In this document: positions 14,491 to 21,934 of the stretch, piece by piece
How the letters are laid out: the number at the start of each line of letters is the position of its first letter
Numbering within the stretch: position 1 is the first letter of the stretch
Assembly (NCBI GenBank): GCA_905215725.1
Contig: CAJMRD010000036.1
Span: 1 to 21,934 of the forward strand
Length of the DNA: 21,934 nt
Direction: 5' to 3'
DNA from: an uncultured bacterium
GTDB lineage: Bacteria > Actinomycetota > Coriobacteriia > Coriobacteriales > Coriobacteriaceae
Notes under the pieces: generated by a model
Database searches by the model: none
Seen by the model: only the letters and a program-made list of their open reading frames with translations
Told to the model about the DNA's origin: nothing
Program-made: the position numbers and the translations under genes

Positions 14491-14535
14491 AAAACAAAGG
14501 GTGGCCACGTGCGCCTTGGCGCCAATGACCACCCT
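14491..14535 (-). terminator. Terminator of the purF-purM-purN operon
   Basis: On the minus strand AGGGTGGTCA (14535-14526) pairs with TGGCCACCCT (14507-14498), one mismatch, followed by TTTGTTTT. It lies 30 bases after the purN stop. Confidence 0.8.
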
Positions 14536-14565
14536 GACTACTCGGCTAAATTGTACTGTGCGCCG

Positions 14566-15267
14566 CTAGCCGCGAGGCGCGTCAATTGCGACCTTGCCGC
14601 TCTCCAGCACGTGGACGCGGCCGTCGGCGAGCATTTGCACGACCTCGGGATACAGCACGTGCTCAATCGCGTGGATGTGTTCCTCGAGCGTGTCGACATC
14701 CCAGCCCTCCTCAACAGCCAGCGCACGCTGGGCGATGATGGGACCGTTGTCGTAGATCTCGTTGGCAAAATGCACGGTCACGCCAGTTACCTTGACGCCG
14801 CGCGCAAAGGCATCGTCGATCGCATGCGCGCCGGTAAAGCTCGGCAGCAGTGCCGGATGCAAGTTGACCACGCGGTTGGGAAACGCCGCCAGCAGCGGCG
14901 TGTGCACCATGCGCATGTAACCGGCCATGACCACATATTCGCAGCCGCGCTCGAGCAGCTCGTGCGCGATGATCTCGTCGGCGGCGATGGGGTCGGCGTA
15001 GACATCCTTGGACAGCGTAAGCGTCTGGATGCCCGCGCGCTCAGCGCGCTGCAAACCCTTAGCCGAAGGACGGCTCGACACCACAAGCTCAATCGAAGCG
15101 TTGAGTTTGCCGGCAGCGATCAGATCGATCAGCGCCTGCAGGTTGGTACCCGAACCGCTGATGAGCACACCGATCTTGAGCGGCTCGGCCGTATCGGTAC
15201 CGGTCGGACGGGTATAGGGCACAAAATCCAGGCCCTCAGCAGCAGTCATCTGCTCGTTAGCGCTCAT
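14566..15267 (-). CDS. purN: Phosphoribosylglycinamide formyltransferase PurN
   Basis: A 233-aa enzyme transferring a formyl group from 10-formyltetrahydrofolate to GAR, the third step of purine synthesis. KIGVLISGSGTNLQAL (31-46) is the nucleotide-binding start, and the catalytic Asn, His and Asp are seen as N135 and H137 in VVNLHPALLPSFTG and D173 in DNGPII. About 28 residues precede the first strand of the usual fold, a slightly long N-terminus, so a later start (for example Met7) is possible. Its start overlaps the end of purM by 11 bases, implying translational coupling. A terminator follows. Confidence 0.93.
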   Translation of the reverse strand: MSANEQMTAAEGLDFVPYTRPTGTDTAEPLKIGVLISGSGTNLQALIDLIAAGKLNASIELVVSSRPSAKGLQRAERAGIQTLTLSKDVYADPIAADEIIAHELLERGCEYVVMAGYMRMVHTPLLAAFPNRVVNLHPALLPSFTGAHAIDDAFARGVKVTGVTVHFANEIYDNGPIIAQRALAVEEGWDVDTLEEHIHAIEHVLYPEVVQMLADGRVHVLESGKVAIDAPRG

Positions 15268-16360
15268 CGGAGTACACGACCTTACCGGAGCCCTCGACGC
15301 ACTCGCCCACGCGGAACGGCTTCTCGCCCAGCGCGACCAGGGCCTCGGTCACGGCAGCCTCGTCCTCGGGGGCGACGATCAGGCACAGGCCAACGCCCAT
15401 GTTGAAGGTCTTGCATGCCTCGTTGGGCGCGAGCTCGGCCTGGCGCGACACGTAGGTGATGACGGGCGGAACGTCCCAACCCATCTCGGCGCCGTTGCGG
15501 GTGACCACGGCGTCGACGTCGTCGGCAAGCGCGCGGTTGAGGTTCTCGGTAATACCGCCGCCAGTGATGTGGGCGATAGCGTGCACGTTGGCGCCACCGC
15601 GCAGCAGCTCCAGAATCGGCTTGACATAGATGCGCGTGGGGGCCAACAGGGCGTCTGCCAGCGATACGCCGCCGAGTTCCTCGAGCGGACGGCTCAGCTC
15701 CTCGGCCTTAGCGGCGGCCTCGGGCGTGCCCGGCTTAATACCGTCGACGCCGATGACCTTGCGCACGAGCGAGTAGCCGTTGGAGTGCACGCCGGTGGAA
15801 GGCAAGCCAAGGATCACGTCGCCGGGGCGGACGTTCGCGGGGTCGAGCATCTTGGGACGGTCGACGACGCCCACGGTAAATCCGGCAAGGTCGTAGTCGG
15901 CAGGAGCCATGACGCCGGGGTGCTCGGCCATCTCGCCGCCCACGAGCGCGCAGCCCGAGAGCTTGCAGCCGTCGGCCACACCCTTGATGATCTTTGCCAT
16001 GTGCTCGGCCTCGATGTGACCGATGGCAACGTAGTCCAGGAAGAACAGCGGCTCGGCGCCCGAAGCCAAAATGTCGTTGACGCACATAGCAACCAGGTCC
16101 TGGCCCACCGTCTCGTGACGGTCCATAATCTGGGCGAGCACGAGCTTGGTGCCCACGCCGTCGGTACCGCTAATCAGAATCGGGTCTTCCATATCCTTAA
16201 GCGCGGCGGCCGAGAACAGACCACCGAAGCCGCCGATGCCGCCGATAACCTCGGGGCGATTGGTGTCCTTAACCATCTGCTTAATCGCGTCGACGGCACG
16301 GCCGCCCTCGGCGGTATCGACGCCGGCATCCTCATACGTCACATGCTTGCTGTCGCTCAT
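15257..16360 (-). CDS. purM: Phosphoribosylformylglycinamidine cyclo-ligase PurM
   Basis: A 367-aa AIR synthetase, closing the imidazole ring from FGAM with ATP (fifth step). Diagnostic stretches are GGIGGFGGLF (40-49), ISGTDGVGTKL (63-73), the CVNDILASGAEPLFFLDY stretch, LVGGEMAEHPG, GLPSTGVHSNGYSLVR and HITGGGITEN. The length is normal for the family. An AGAGGAAGG site precedes the ATG. It is the middle gene of purF-purM-purN; 157 bases with several hairpins separate it from purF, while its end overlaps purN. Confidence 0.95.
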   Translation of the reverse strand: MSDSKHVTYEDAGVDTAEGGRAVDAIKQMVKDTNRPEVIGGIGGFGGLFSAAALKDMEDPILISGTDGVGTKLVLAQIMDRHETVGQDLVAMCVNDILASGAEPLFFLDYVAIGHIEAEHMAKIIKGVADGCKLSGCALVGGEMAEHPGVMAPADYDLAGFTVGVVDRPKMLDPANVRPGDVILGLPSTGVHSNGYSLVRKVIGVDGIKPGTPEAAAKAEELSRPLEELGGVSLADALLAPTRIYVKPILELLRGGANVHAIAHITGGGITENLNRALADDVDAVVTRNGAEMGWDVPPVITYVSRQAELAPNEACKTFNMGVGLCLIVAPEDEAAVTEALVALGEKPFRVGECVEGSGKVVYSDER

Positions 16361-16380
16361 CTGAGCCTTCCTCTCCCACT

Positions 16381-16455
16381 ACCGTGGCGCCGCGCGGGCG
16401 CCAAACGGTGCTCATAGTTGCGTTCATTTCGGCGCGCGCCATAACAACGCGCGCC
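16381..16455. other. Two GC-rich hairpins in the purF-purM gap
   Basis: TGGCGCC-GCGCG-GGCGCCA (16385-16403), extended by ACCG/CGGT with a two-base bulge, lies just upstream of the purM ribosome site. GGCGCGCG (16431-16438) pairs with CGCGCGCC (16448-16455). With the stop-codon repeat next to them, the gap carries three stem-loops in a row. Confidence 0.65.
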
Positions 16456-16472
16456 GCTCAATCAACAAAACA

Positions 16473-16520
16473 GCAGGTAAAACCTACCAAAATAAACCTA
16501 TCCCCACATGGCAGGTTTTA
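16473..16520 (-). repeat. Dispersed stop-codon repeat, copy 3, on the purF stop
   Basis: Read on the minus strand it begins with the purF stop: TAAAACCT, 13 bases, then AGGTTTATTTTGG and TAGGTTTTACCTGC. It matches copy 1 at 533-580 except mainly in the segment after TAAAACCT. TAAAACCT and AGGTTTTA are complementary, and an inner AAACCT/AGGTTT pair followed by ATTTT could act as a weak terminator. Confidence 0.8.
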
Positions 16521-18188
16521 GGCCTCACCGTGCTTCTCTTCCCAGCTGCGGTCGTCGTATTTCTCGACCACGGCGTCGTCATCAAAGTGCAACGGCTTGT
16601 CCAGGTTGCGGGGCTTAAAGCCCTCCATGAACTTGTCGCGGCCAAAACTCTCGGGAATCGCCACGGGGTAGCGGCCGGTAAAGCACGCATCGCAGTAACC
16701 GCCCTTGGGCATGACCTTAAGCAGGCCCTCGACCGAAAGGAAGGCCAGCGAATCGGCGCCGATATACTCGCAAATCTCGTCGACCGTCTTGTTGGCGCTG
16801 ATAAGCTGCGACTGCACGTCGGTATCGATACCGTAGAAGCACGGCCAGATGACCTCGGGTGAGTTGATGCGGATATGAATCTCCTTGGCGCCAGCGTTGC
16901 GCAGCATCTTGACGAGCTGCACCATGGTGGTGCCGCGCACGATGGAGTCGTCGATGACGACCAGGCGCTTGCCCTCGATGTTGTCGCGCAGCGGGTTGAG
17001 TTTCATACGCACGCCCATGGCGCGCAACTCCTGCGTAGGCTCAATAAACGTACGGCCCACGTAGCGGTTCTTGATAAGGCCCTCGCCAAAGGGAATACCG
17101 CTCTCGTGCGAATACCCCTCCGCGGGCGGCAGGCCGGAATCGGGCACGCCGATGACCAGGTCGGCCTCGACGGGCTCCTCATGTGCCAGCTGACGGCCCA
17201 TGTCGTAACGGCAGGCATAGACGCTCTTGCCGTTCATAATGGAGTCGGGGCGGGCAAAGTAGACCTGCTCAAAGATGCAGTTTGCGGGCTCTTCGGCGGC
17301 AGGCACGCCCTGCTCGGATACCAGACCCTCGGCGCTGATGCGCAAGATCTCGCCGGGACGGACGTCACGGACGTACTCGGCGCCCACGATGTCGAGTGCG
17401 CAGGTCTCGGAAGCAACGACCCAGCCGCCGGCGCGGGTGACATGGGTGGTGGCGTCGACCGTCGCGGCGCCGTCCTGCGACGGCAGCTGCGAAACGGATG
17501 CGGCATCGGCCTGGTCCAGACCCTCGTCCACCAGCTTGCCCAGCACGAGCGGGCGAATGCCGTGCGGATCGCGGAATGCGTAGAGCGCCTGCTCGTTAAT
17601 GAGCGTCATGGCGTAGCCGCCGCGCACGAGCTCCATGGTCTTGCGAATGCCCTCGCGCAGATGGCCTGTACGCTGGGTAAAGTAGCCGATAAGCTTGGTC
17701 GCGACCTCGGAATCCGAATTGGAGAGGAACGGCACGCCCAGCTCGATCAGCTGGCGGCGCAGCTCGTCGGTGTTGACCAGAGTGCCGTTGTGAGCAAGCG
17801 CGATAATGACGCTGTTGATGGTAGAAAGATGCGGCTGCGAGGCTTCCCAGCTCTTGGCACCGGCGGTGCCATAGCGCACGTGGCCCACGGCCAGCTGGCC
17901 GGAGAGCGTCGACAGGTCGGCGTTGGAGAACACGCGATCGAGCAGTCCCAGGTCTTTGCGAACCATAACCGTGCCGCCATCACCCACGGCGATTCCCGCC
18001 GATTCCTGGCCGCGATGCTGCAGCGCGCGCAGACCAAAGTACGTCAGTCGAGCCACATCGCGATCGGGTGCCCACACACCAAAAATGCCGCATTCCTCAT
18101 GCAGCTGGTCGGAGTCCGGATCATACGTCGACATGGTCTTCACCTGTCCCGCGGCACGCTCGGCCGCGCGGATGGTTTCTTGAGACAT
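16518..18188 (-). CDS. purF: Amidophosphoribosyltransferase PurF
   Basis: A 556-aa enzyme catalysing the first committed step, PRPP plus glutamine to phosphoribosylamine. The Ntn-hydrolase Cys is C33 in EECGIFGVW; the residues before it are a propeptide to be removed. RALQHRGQESAGIA, the glutaminase HNG in LAHNGTLVN and the PRPP loop VVIDDSIVRGTT are intact. Four cysteines that bind a [4Fe-4S] cluster in Bacillus-type PurF are present: ETCAL, WPCFYG and the pair in YCDAC. That form is oxygen-sensitive, fitting an anaerobe. An extra loop of about 25 residues (EGLDQADAASVSQLPSQDG) interrupts the glutaminase domain. An AGGGGATG site precedes the ATG. The stop codon starts a dispersed repeat. No purine riboswitch is seen upstream. 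Confidence 0.96.
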   Translation of the reverse strand: MSQETIRAAERAAGQVKTMSTYDPDSDQLHEECGIFGVWAPDRDVARLTYFGLRALQHRGQESAGIAVGDGGTVMVRKDLGLLDRVFSNADLSTLSGQLAVGHVRYGTAGAKSWEASQPHLSTINSVIIALAHNGTLVNTDELRRQLIELGVPFLSNSDSEVATKLIGYFTQRTGHLREGIRKTMELVRGGYAMTLINEQALYAFRDPHGIRPLVLGKLVDEGLDQADAASVSQLPSQDGAATVDATTHVTRAGGWVVASETCALDIVGAEYVRDVRPGEILRISAEGLVSEQGVPAAEEPANCIFEQVYFARPDSIMNGKSVYACRYDMGRQLAHEEPVEADLVIGVPDSGLPPAEGYSHESGIPFGEGLIKNRYVGRTFIEPTQELRAMGVRMKLNPLRDNIEGKRLVVIDDSIVRGTTMVQLVKMLRNAGAKEIHIRINSPEVIWPCFYGIDTDVQSQLISANKTVDEICEYIGADSLAFLSVEGLLKVMPKGGYCDACFTGRYPVAIPESFGRDKFMEGFKPRNLDKPLHFDDDAVVEKYDDRSWEEKHGEA

Positions 18189-18229
18189 GGCATCCCCTCA
18201 GAGCCTCGTTATTTGGCGTTACCTGCCCT

Positions 18230-18235
18230 ATTATA
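18230..18235 (-). promoter_or_regulatory. Candidate -10 box for purF
   Basis: TATAAT on the minus strand, about 42 bases before the purF ATG. No clear -35 box is seen. The leader would be short (about 35 bases), leaving little room for a riboswitch. Confidence 0.4.
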
Positions 18236-18294
18236 CGCACGGCAAGACAAGCACTCCCGCGCATGAACAGCGCTTTTTAAAAGCCCACCGAGCT

Positions 18295-18300
18295 TATAAT
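18295..18300 (+). promoter_or_regulatory. Candidate -10 box for the CmpB-family gene
   Basis: TATAAT, about 180 bases before the ATG at 18483, back to back with the purF candidate. No good -35 box is visible. The 18306-18480 leader holds a small GGAC/GTCC hairpin near 18411-18422 and nothing else recognised. Confidence 0.3.
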
Positions 18301-18482
18301 CCGTTTTGCAGCCAAACATTTTATTGGGCAACCGCCTCGGGGCCGACGATCCCGCATACTTCCGTTGCGACGTGTCTCGCCCGCCGTTGGGGCTTGCATT
18401 GTTGCAATTGGGACGTTCGTCCTGTCTTTTGGCAGGTCGGCGGCGTATCCTTGTACCTACAGCAAAACGAGAAAGGTTATGT

Positions 18483-19712
18483 ATGGATCGAAACGAACTC
18501 GACCCCAGCGTCCCCAGCGCCACGGAGGTCAAGAAGATCCCCCTCATCATTAAGGTGTACGCCGTCCTGTGCATCCTGTCCGGCGTGGGCACGCTCCCTT
18601 CGGTCGGCGCCTTTATGTGGCAGGTCATCACCGCGCTCATCAACGGCAACGCCGCCGCCAAGCTCGGCGACAACACGCTCGTCGCGGTCGGCCTTATCGT
18701 CGCCGGCATCATGCTCTCTGCGGCAAGCGCCGTCATCCTGATCATCTTTGGCCTGGACCTTATCAAGAACCAGCGTCGCAATGCCGCCCGTCTGTCCTAT
18801 ATCCTTATCGCGTTTACCGTCGTCGAGCTTTTGGTTGACGTGATGCTCCAGGGCATCGGGCCCTTCTTGCTGCGCCCTGCCATCCAGCTCGGCATCCTCG
18901 TCGCACTTTCGGCCACCGTCGACCCCACGCTGCGCCAGGAGCGCGAGCTGCAGCGCCGCCTGCAGGAGATGCTCGACCGCGACGCCGCCGCCGAGGGCAT
19001 GCTCGGGCGCGATGAAACCGGCGAAGGCTACATCAAGCTCAACTACTTCAACCTGTTCTGGGTATTCTTTGTCTGCTGCATACTCGGCCTGGTCCTGGAG
19101 GATATCTGGCATATGACCGTCAACGATCCGGGTGTCTACCAGGACCGCGCCGGTATGCTGTTTGGCCCCTTCAGCCCCATCTACGGCTTTGGTGCCGTGC
19201 TCATGACCATGGTGCTCAACCGCTTCTATAAAAAGAACCCCATCATCATTTTCCTGGTGAGCGCCCTGCTCGGCGCCAGCTTTGAGGTGTTCGTGGGCTG
19301 GTTTATGCAGACCGCGTTTGGCGTGGTCTCGTGGAGCTACTCGCACATAACGCTGTTCGGTATGCCCGACCCGCTCGTGGTCCTCACGGGCGGACGCACC
19401 TGCACGGGCTTCGCCTGTCTGTGGGGCCTGGGCGGCCTCATCTGGATCAAGCTGCTGCTGCCGAGGCTGCTCAAGCTCATCAATATGATTCCCTGGAAGA
19501 GCCGCTACTCGGCTACCGTCATCTTCACCATCATTATGCTGGTCGATGGCGTTATGACGCTGCAGTCGCTCGATTATTGGTATCAGCGCGTCAACGGCAC
19601 GGAACCGGATATTCCCGTTGCGCAGTTCTACGGCAAGTATTTCGATAATGACTTTATGGAGAATCGCTTCCAGAGCATGACCATGAGCCCCAAGGATGCA
19701 ACGCGCGTGTAG
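18483..19712 (+). CDS. CmpB-family putative ABC transporter permease / membrane protein
   Basis: A 409-aa integral membrane protein starting at ATG 18483 with AGAAAGG upstream. The N-terminal half (about 20-145) has four hydrophobic segments, followed by a charged, helical, coiled-coil-like link (RQERELQRRLQEMLDRD). The C-terminal half (about 187-335) matches the family named putative ABC transporter permease, CmpB: an early FNLFWVFFVCCILGLVLED, then GMLFGPFSPIYGFG, LLGASFEVFVGWFMQ and the GGRTCTGFACLWG region. The function of this family is not established and no ATPase or binding protein is adjacent. The two-part layout suggests a fusion of a small membrane domain with CmpB. Transcribed divergently from purF, with its own terminator. 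Confidence 0.8.
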   Translation: MDRNELDPSVPSATEVKKIPLIIKVYAVLCILSGVGTLPSVGAFMWQVITALINGNAAAKLGDNTLVAVGLIVAGIMLSAASAVILIIFGLDLIKNQRRNAARLSYILIAFTVVELLVDVMLQGIGPFLLRPAIQLGILVALSATVDPTLRQERELQRRLQEMLDRDAAAEGMLGRDETGEGYIKLNYFNLFWVFFVCCILGLVLEDIWHMTVNDPGVYQDRAGMLFGPFSPIYGFGAVLMTMVLNRFYKKNPIIIFLVSALLGASFEVFVGWFMQTAFGVVSWSYSHITLFGMPDPLVVLTGGRTCTGFACLWGLGGLIWIKLLLPRLLKLINMIPWKSRYSATVIFTIIMLVDGVMTLQSLDYWYQRVNGTEPDIPVAQFYGKYFDNDFMENRFQSMTMSPKDATRV

Positions 19713-19734
19713 CGCTCACCGCGCCCAAAACGCA

Positions 19735-19775
19735 AAATGCCCGCCGGTATCACACGTACCGGCGGGCATTTTTAT
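19735..19775. terminator. Bidirectional terminator
   Basis: A perfect 15-bp stem (19735-19749 with 19757-19771) has A-rich sequence on the left and TTTTT on the right. It serves both the plus-strand gene ending at 19712 and the minus-strand gene ending at 19803. Confidence 0.9.
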
Positions 19776-19802
19776 AAACGAGCCTTCTATCGACGCAAAC
19801 CT

Positions 19803-20222
19803 CTACGCCTCGCGCTCGACCTCACTCACACATTCGTTCTTGATGGTGCCAACGAGCGCCTGCAGCGCATCGACCACGTGCGGGCGAATGTCCCCGCCAA
19901 TGAGCACGAGCATGATGTCGTCACCTACGGCAAGCTCGCCGCTTGCCAGCCACACGCGCACATAGCCGATACCCGGCATCGCGCGCGTGGCCTCGATAGC
20001 AGCCTGCACCTTCTGAGCATCGAAGCCGAACACCATGCCGCCCACCTTGTGGCCCGGCGCCACGCCATCGGTCTCGACACCGCGCGCCTCGGCCTTGGGC
20101 GTCGCGCGCACCACACCGTTATGTGTCAGATACATACCGCACGCAGGTGCCGACGAATCGGCCTTGGCCTCGCGCAGCCAAGCATCAACCGAAGGCATCG
20201 TTTTGCCATTCTCGAGCATCAT
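19803..20222 (-). CDS. MoaE-like protein (molybdopterin synthase large-subunit family)
   Basis: About 139 aa, with ATG at 20222 or 20219; the AAGGGAG site suits the second better. The text CGMYLTHNGVVR, MPGIGYVRVWLASGELAVGD and DIMLVLIGGDIRPHVVDALQ resembles MoaE, where the last part corresponds to the active-site region that joins sulfur to precursor Z. It is shorter and more diverged than classical MoaE, and the usual Lys-containing ending (KxE) is only loosely matched (GTIKNECVSEVE). No MoaD or other molybdenum cofactor gene is in the window, so it may have another job. It is last in a row with the sortase and purE. Confidence 0.7.
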   Translation of the reverse strand: MMLENGKTMPSVDAWLREAKADSSAPACGMYLTHNGVVRATPKAEARGVETDGVAPGHKVGGMVFGFDAQKVQAAIEATRAMPGIGYVRVWLASGELAVGDDIMLVLIGGDIRPHVVDALQALVGTIKNECVSEVEREA

Positions 20223-20261
20223 TTCTCCCTTACCGTCCCAAATTAGCTACTCTCGGACAAT

Positions 20262-21260
20262 TTATTCATCAACGGGCGTGAGCACCATGACGGCACGCGT
20301 GTTGCTCAGCGATAACGAACGACAGGTCACAAGCGTTACAATCTTGGTTGCCGAAGCGGCACGATCGGTGGCATCGCTCGCCACGGCAGAGGCACCGTCG
20401 AGCATCTCGGACAGGTAGTTCTTGAGCCCGTCGTCGCCCTCAAAATTGGTCGTGCGCGCCTTGGCATACGTGTCCTCGACCACCTTGGTCGCCAGCGGAC
20501 GCAGCTTATAGGTGGCGTCGCGCGTGATGTAATACACGTACTCTATGCTGTCGAACGTCGCCTGATCGGTCGTATCCGAGATCACATTGAACATCGATCC
20601 GTCGTTCATGTGGTGACCATAGATCGTAGTCTGCTGATCCACCATGCCGGGCGCATTGTCCTCGTAATCCAAGAAGATGGCACCCGATGCGTTGGACGTG
20701 CCATCGAACAACGTGTTGAGGTACTTGGAGTTATCAGTAGCCTGCACGACGGGATAGTTAATGTTGGTGCCCGGTGCGTAAATCCAACCGACGACCTCGG
20801 GATTTGTCTGGGCAAGGGCATTAAAGTCGATAACCGGCACGCCGCTGGCGTCCTTAGCGGGCGCATATTGCTCTTCGATCTTTTGGTACGACTCGCCCGC
20901 CTGCTTGTAACCGATCTGCGCATTGATAAAGATGGCAGCGGCGGCAACAATCAGGCCGATACCGATGATGATGAGCAGAATGGGAATAATGGAGCGGCGC
21001 TTTTTGCGCGGCGGCTCGGTGTAATCCGACGGCGCGGCATGCGATGAAGACCGGGGCGGCTTCTTAGCGGTGCTATAAGACGAAGGGCGATACGCAGCCG
21101 GCGTATCCTGACGGCGATGGGACGTCGGCGTTACAGAACGCGGCGCGCGCGGCTGCTGAGGAGAGGATGTCCGACCCTGCTGCGCCGCATGGGCAGCACC
21201 CGGCTTCGACGGATCGGGAATCTGAGAAGCCTTGAATCGTTTTCCCTGATAGTCGGACAT
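20262..21260 (-). CDS. Class B sortase
   Basis: A 332-aa membrane-bound transpeptidase. A long Pro/Ser/Arg-rich cytoplasmic head (1-89) precedes one membrane segment (91-113, IIPILLIIIGIGLIVAAAAI). The catalytic domain follows on the outside, with WIYAPGTNINYPVVQ, His216 in TIYGHHMNDG, Cys313 in VTLVTCRS and Arg322 in NTRAVMV, the full sortase triad. The order and the YGHHM/TC spacing fit class B. It would join surface proteins to peptidoglycan or pilins to each other. The two anchored proteins here end in LAATG and LAAAG, more like class E signals, so it may not be their sortase. AAGGAGA precedes the ATG. It lies 35 bases after purE. Confidence 0.9.
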   Translation of the reverse strand: MSDYQGKRFKASQIPDPSKPGAAHAAQQGRTSSPQQPRAPRSVTPTSHRRQDTPAAYRPSSYSTAKKPPRSSSHAAPSDYTEPPRKKRRSIIPILLIIIGIGLIVAAAAIFINAQIGYKQAGESYQKIEEQYAPAKDASGVPVIDFNALAQTNPEVVGWIYAPGTNINYPVVQATDNSKYLNTLFDGTSNASGAIFLDYEDNAPGMVDQQTTIYGHHMNDGSMFNVISDTTDQATFDSIEYVYYITRDATYKLRPLATKVVEDTYAKARTTNFEGDDGLKNYLSEMLDGASAVASDATDRAASATKIVTLVTCRSLSLSNTRAVMVLTPVDE

Positions 21261-21295
21261 GGCTCTCCTTATACTGCGGTGAAACGGCGGAACGC

Positions 21296-21760
21296 CTAGG
21301 CGTCGGCCATCTCCTGCTTCATCTTCTCGATAACCTTGCGATACTCGGGGTCGCAGGCGCCTAGAATCTGTGTAGCGTAGATGGCGGCATTCTTGGCGCC
21401 ATTGATGGCAACGCAGGCCACGGGCACACCCGAAGGCATCTGCACCATCGACAGCAGCGAATCCATACCGCCCAGGTCACTTGTCTTCATAGGCACGCCG
21501 ATAACCGGCAGCGGCGTAAAGGCAGCCACGACACCACCCAGGTGAGCAGCCTTGCCGGCGGCGGCGATAATCACTTTGATACCGCGATCGGCAGCAGTCG
21601 AGGCCCACTCGTGGACCTTCGCCGGCGTGCGGTGTGCGCTCGCAATGACGAGCTCATAGGGCACACCAAGCGCCTCGAGCTCGGCGGTGCAGCCTTCCAT
21701 AACGCCCAGATCGGACTTGGAACCCATGATGATCCCGACAACCGGCTTCTGATCTGCCAT
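21296..21760 (-). CDS. purE: N5-carboxyaminoimidazole ribonucleotide mutase PurE
   Basis: A 154-aa class I PurE, converting N5-CAIR to CAIR in purine synthesis. It shows IIMGSKSDL (10-18), the substrate-binding SAHRTP (41-46), AGKAAHLGGVVAAFTPLPVIGVP and the loop SLLSMVQMPSGVPVACVAING. The ATG at 21760 is chosen because AGGAGGT is 8 bases upstream; the alternative TTG at 21766 is too close to it. No purK is in the window. It heads a likely operon with the sortase and the MoaE-like gene and lies apart from purF-purM-purN. Confidence 0.95.
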   Translation of the reverse strand: MADQKPVVGIIMGSKSDLGVMEGCTAELEALGVPYELVIASAHRTPAKVHEWASTAADRGIKVIIAAAGKAAHLGGVVAAFTPLPVIGVPMKTSDLGGMDSLLSMVQMPSGVPVACVAINGAKNAAIYATQILGACDPEYRKVIEKMKQEMADA

Positions 21761-21811
21761 AAACAATGACCTCCTGTTGAGAGCGGTGACGCGGCGGATC
21801 CGCGACCCTTA

Positions 21812-21829
21812 ACTACTGAGAGTAGTATA
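21812..21829 (-). promoter_or_regulatory. Candidate purE promoter with overlapping dyad
   Basis: On the minus strand TATACT (21829-21824) is a possible -10. The dyad ACTACT-GAG-AGTAGT (21812-21826) overlaps it and the likely transcription start, where a repressor could bind. No -35 box is clear. Confidence 0.35.
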
Positions 21830-21863
21830 GCTGCTCCCGTCCCTGCGGTCCCCGGGTGCCCCG

Positions 21864-21934
21864 CGTCGGGCTGGGTTTTTATCTTCGCTCCCCTTGCTTC
21901 GCAAAGTCGCTCAGACAATAAACCCAGCCCGCCG
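21864..21934. repeat. Inverted repeat at the right edge
   Basis: GGGCTGGGTTT (21868-21878) pairs with AAACCCAGCCC (21920-21930), extended by CG at the ends. The interior holds TTGC-TTC-GCAA. The window stops here, so it is unclear whether a T run follows; it could be the terminator of a gene beyond the edge. Confidence 0.5.

Noticed and set aside
16875..18266. 463-aa plus-strand open frame opposite purF
   Set aside because: Shadow of purF, whose motifs are complete on the other strand.
18189..18482. Purine riboswitch upstream of purF
   Set aside because: The likely leader is only about 35 bases and no purine-aptamer core is visible. The purE upstream region likewise has none that I can see.

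Overview
The window is GC-rich, densely coded DNA, most likely chromosomal DNA of a gut-type member of the Coriobacteriia (Collinsella-like). Four things point there: an NfnAB pair, a LuxR regulator with a multi-membrane-spanning N-terminus, surface proteins ending in LAxTG-like signals followed by KRRxR, and many short GGGGACAG-type palindromes between genes. This assignment comes from gene content, not from a database match. No tRNA, rRNA, transposase or CRISPR-Cas gene was found.

Layout. 2-535: an open reading frame, cut by the left edge, that starts as ClpX and switches at GLRSI to the C-terminal third of peptidyl-tRNA hydrolase (Pth). 910-3149: nfnA-nfnB, an electron-bifurcating NADH/ferredoxin:NADP+ oxidoreductase. 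3150-3541: a non-coding block with a terminator, one GGGGACAG palindrome and a regular array of six 15-bp repeats at about 40-bp steps in alternating orientation. 3542-6581 (minus): two surface proteins with matching secretion and anchoring ends; the downstream one is broken by one in-frame TGA. 6796-7877: a membrane-LuxR regulator broken by a one-base frameshift. 7929-8552 (minus): a cytidylate-kinase-like protein. 8720-11749 (minus): a complete polar amino-acid ABC transporter (ATPase, Tat lipoprotein binding protein, two permeases). 12004-13722 (minus): a YqeY protein and a parvulin-type foldase. 13947-14411 (minus): a lone PTS EIIA. 14566-18188 (minus): purF-purM-purN. 18483-19712: a CmpB-family membrane protein. 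19803-21760 (minus): purE, a class B sortase and a MoaE-like protein.

How the genes fit together. purF, purM, purN and purE supply four steps of de novo purine synthesis from two loci. NfnAB would balance NADH, NADPH and ferredoxin in an anaerobe. The foldase, the sortase and the two anchored proteins belong to cell-envelope biogenesis.

What stands out is mostly non-coding. Three kinds of repeat occupy the gaps: the 40-bp-step array; a TAAAACCT...AGGTTTTA element that begins exactly on the stop codons of the clpX-pth ORF and of purF; and at least seven GGGGACAG palindromes, one a perfect 30-bp inverted repeat. Among proteins, NfnA lacks two of its four expected [2Fe-2S] ligands. The chimeric, frameshifted and nonsense-interrupted genes may be real lesions or assembly/sequencing errors; the sequence alone cannot decide.
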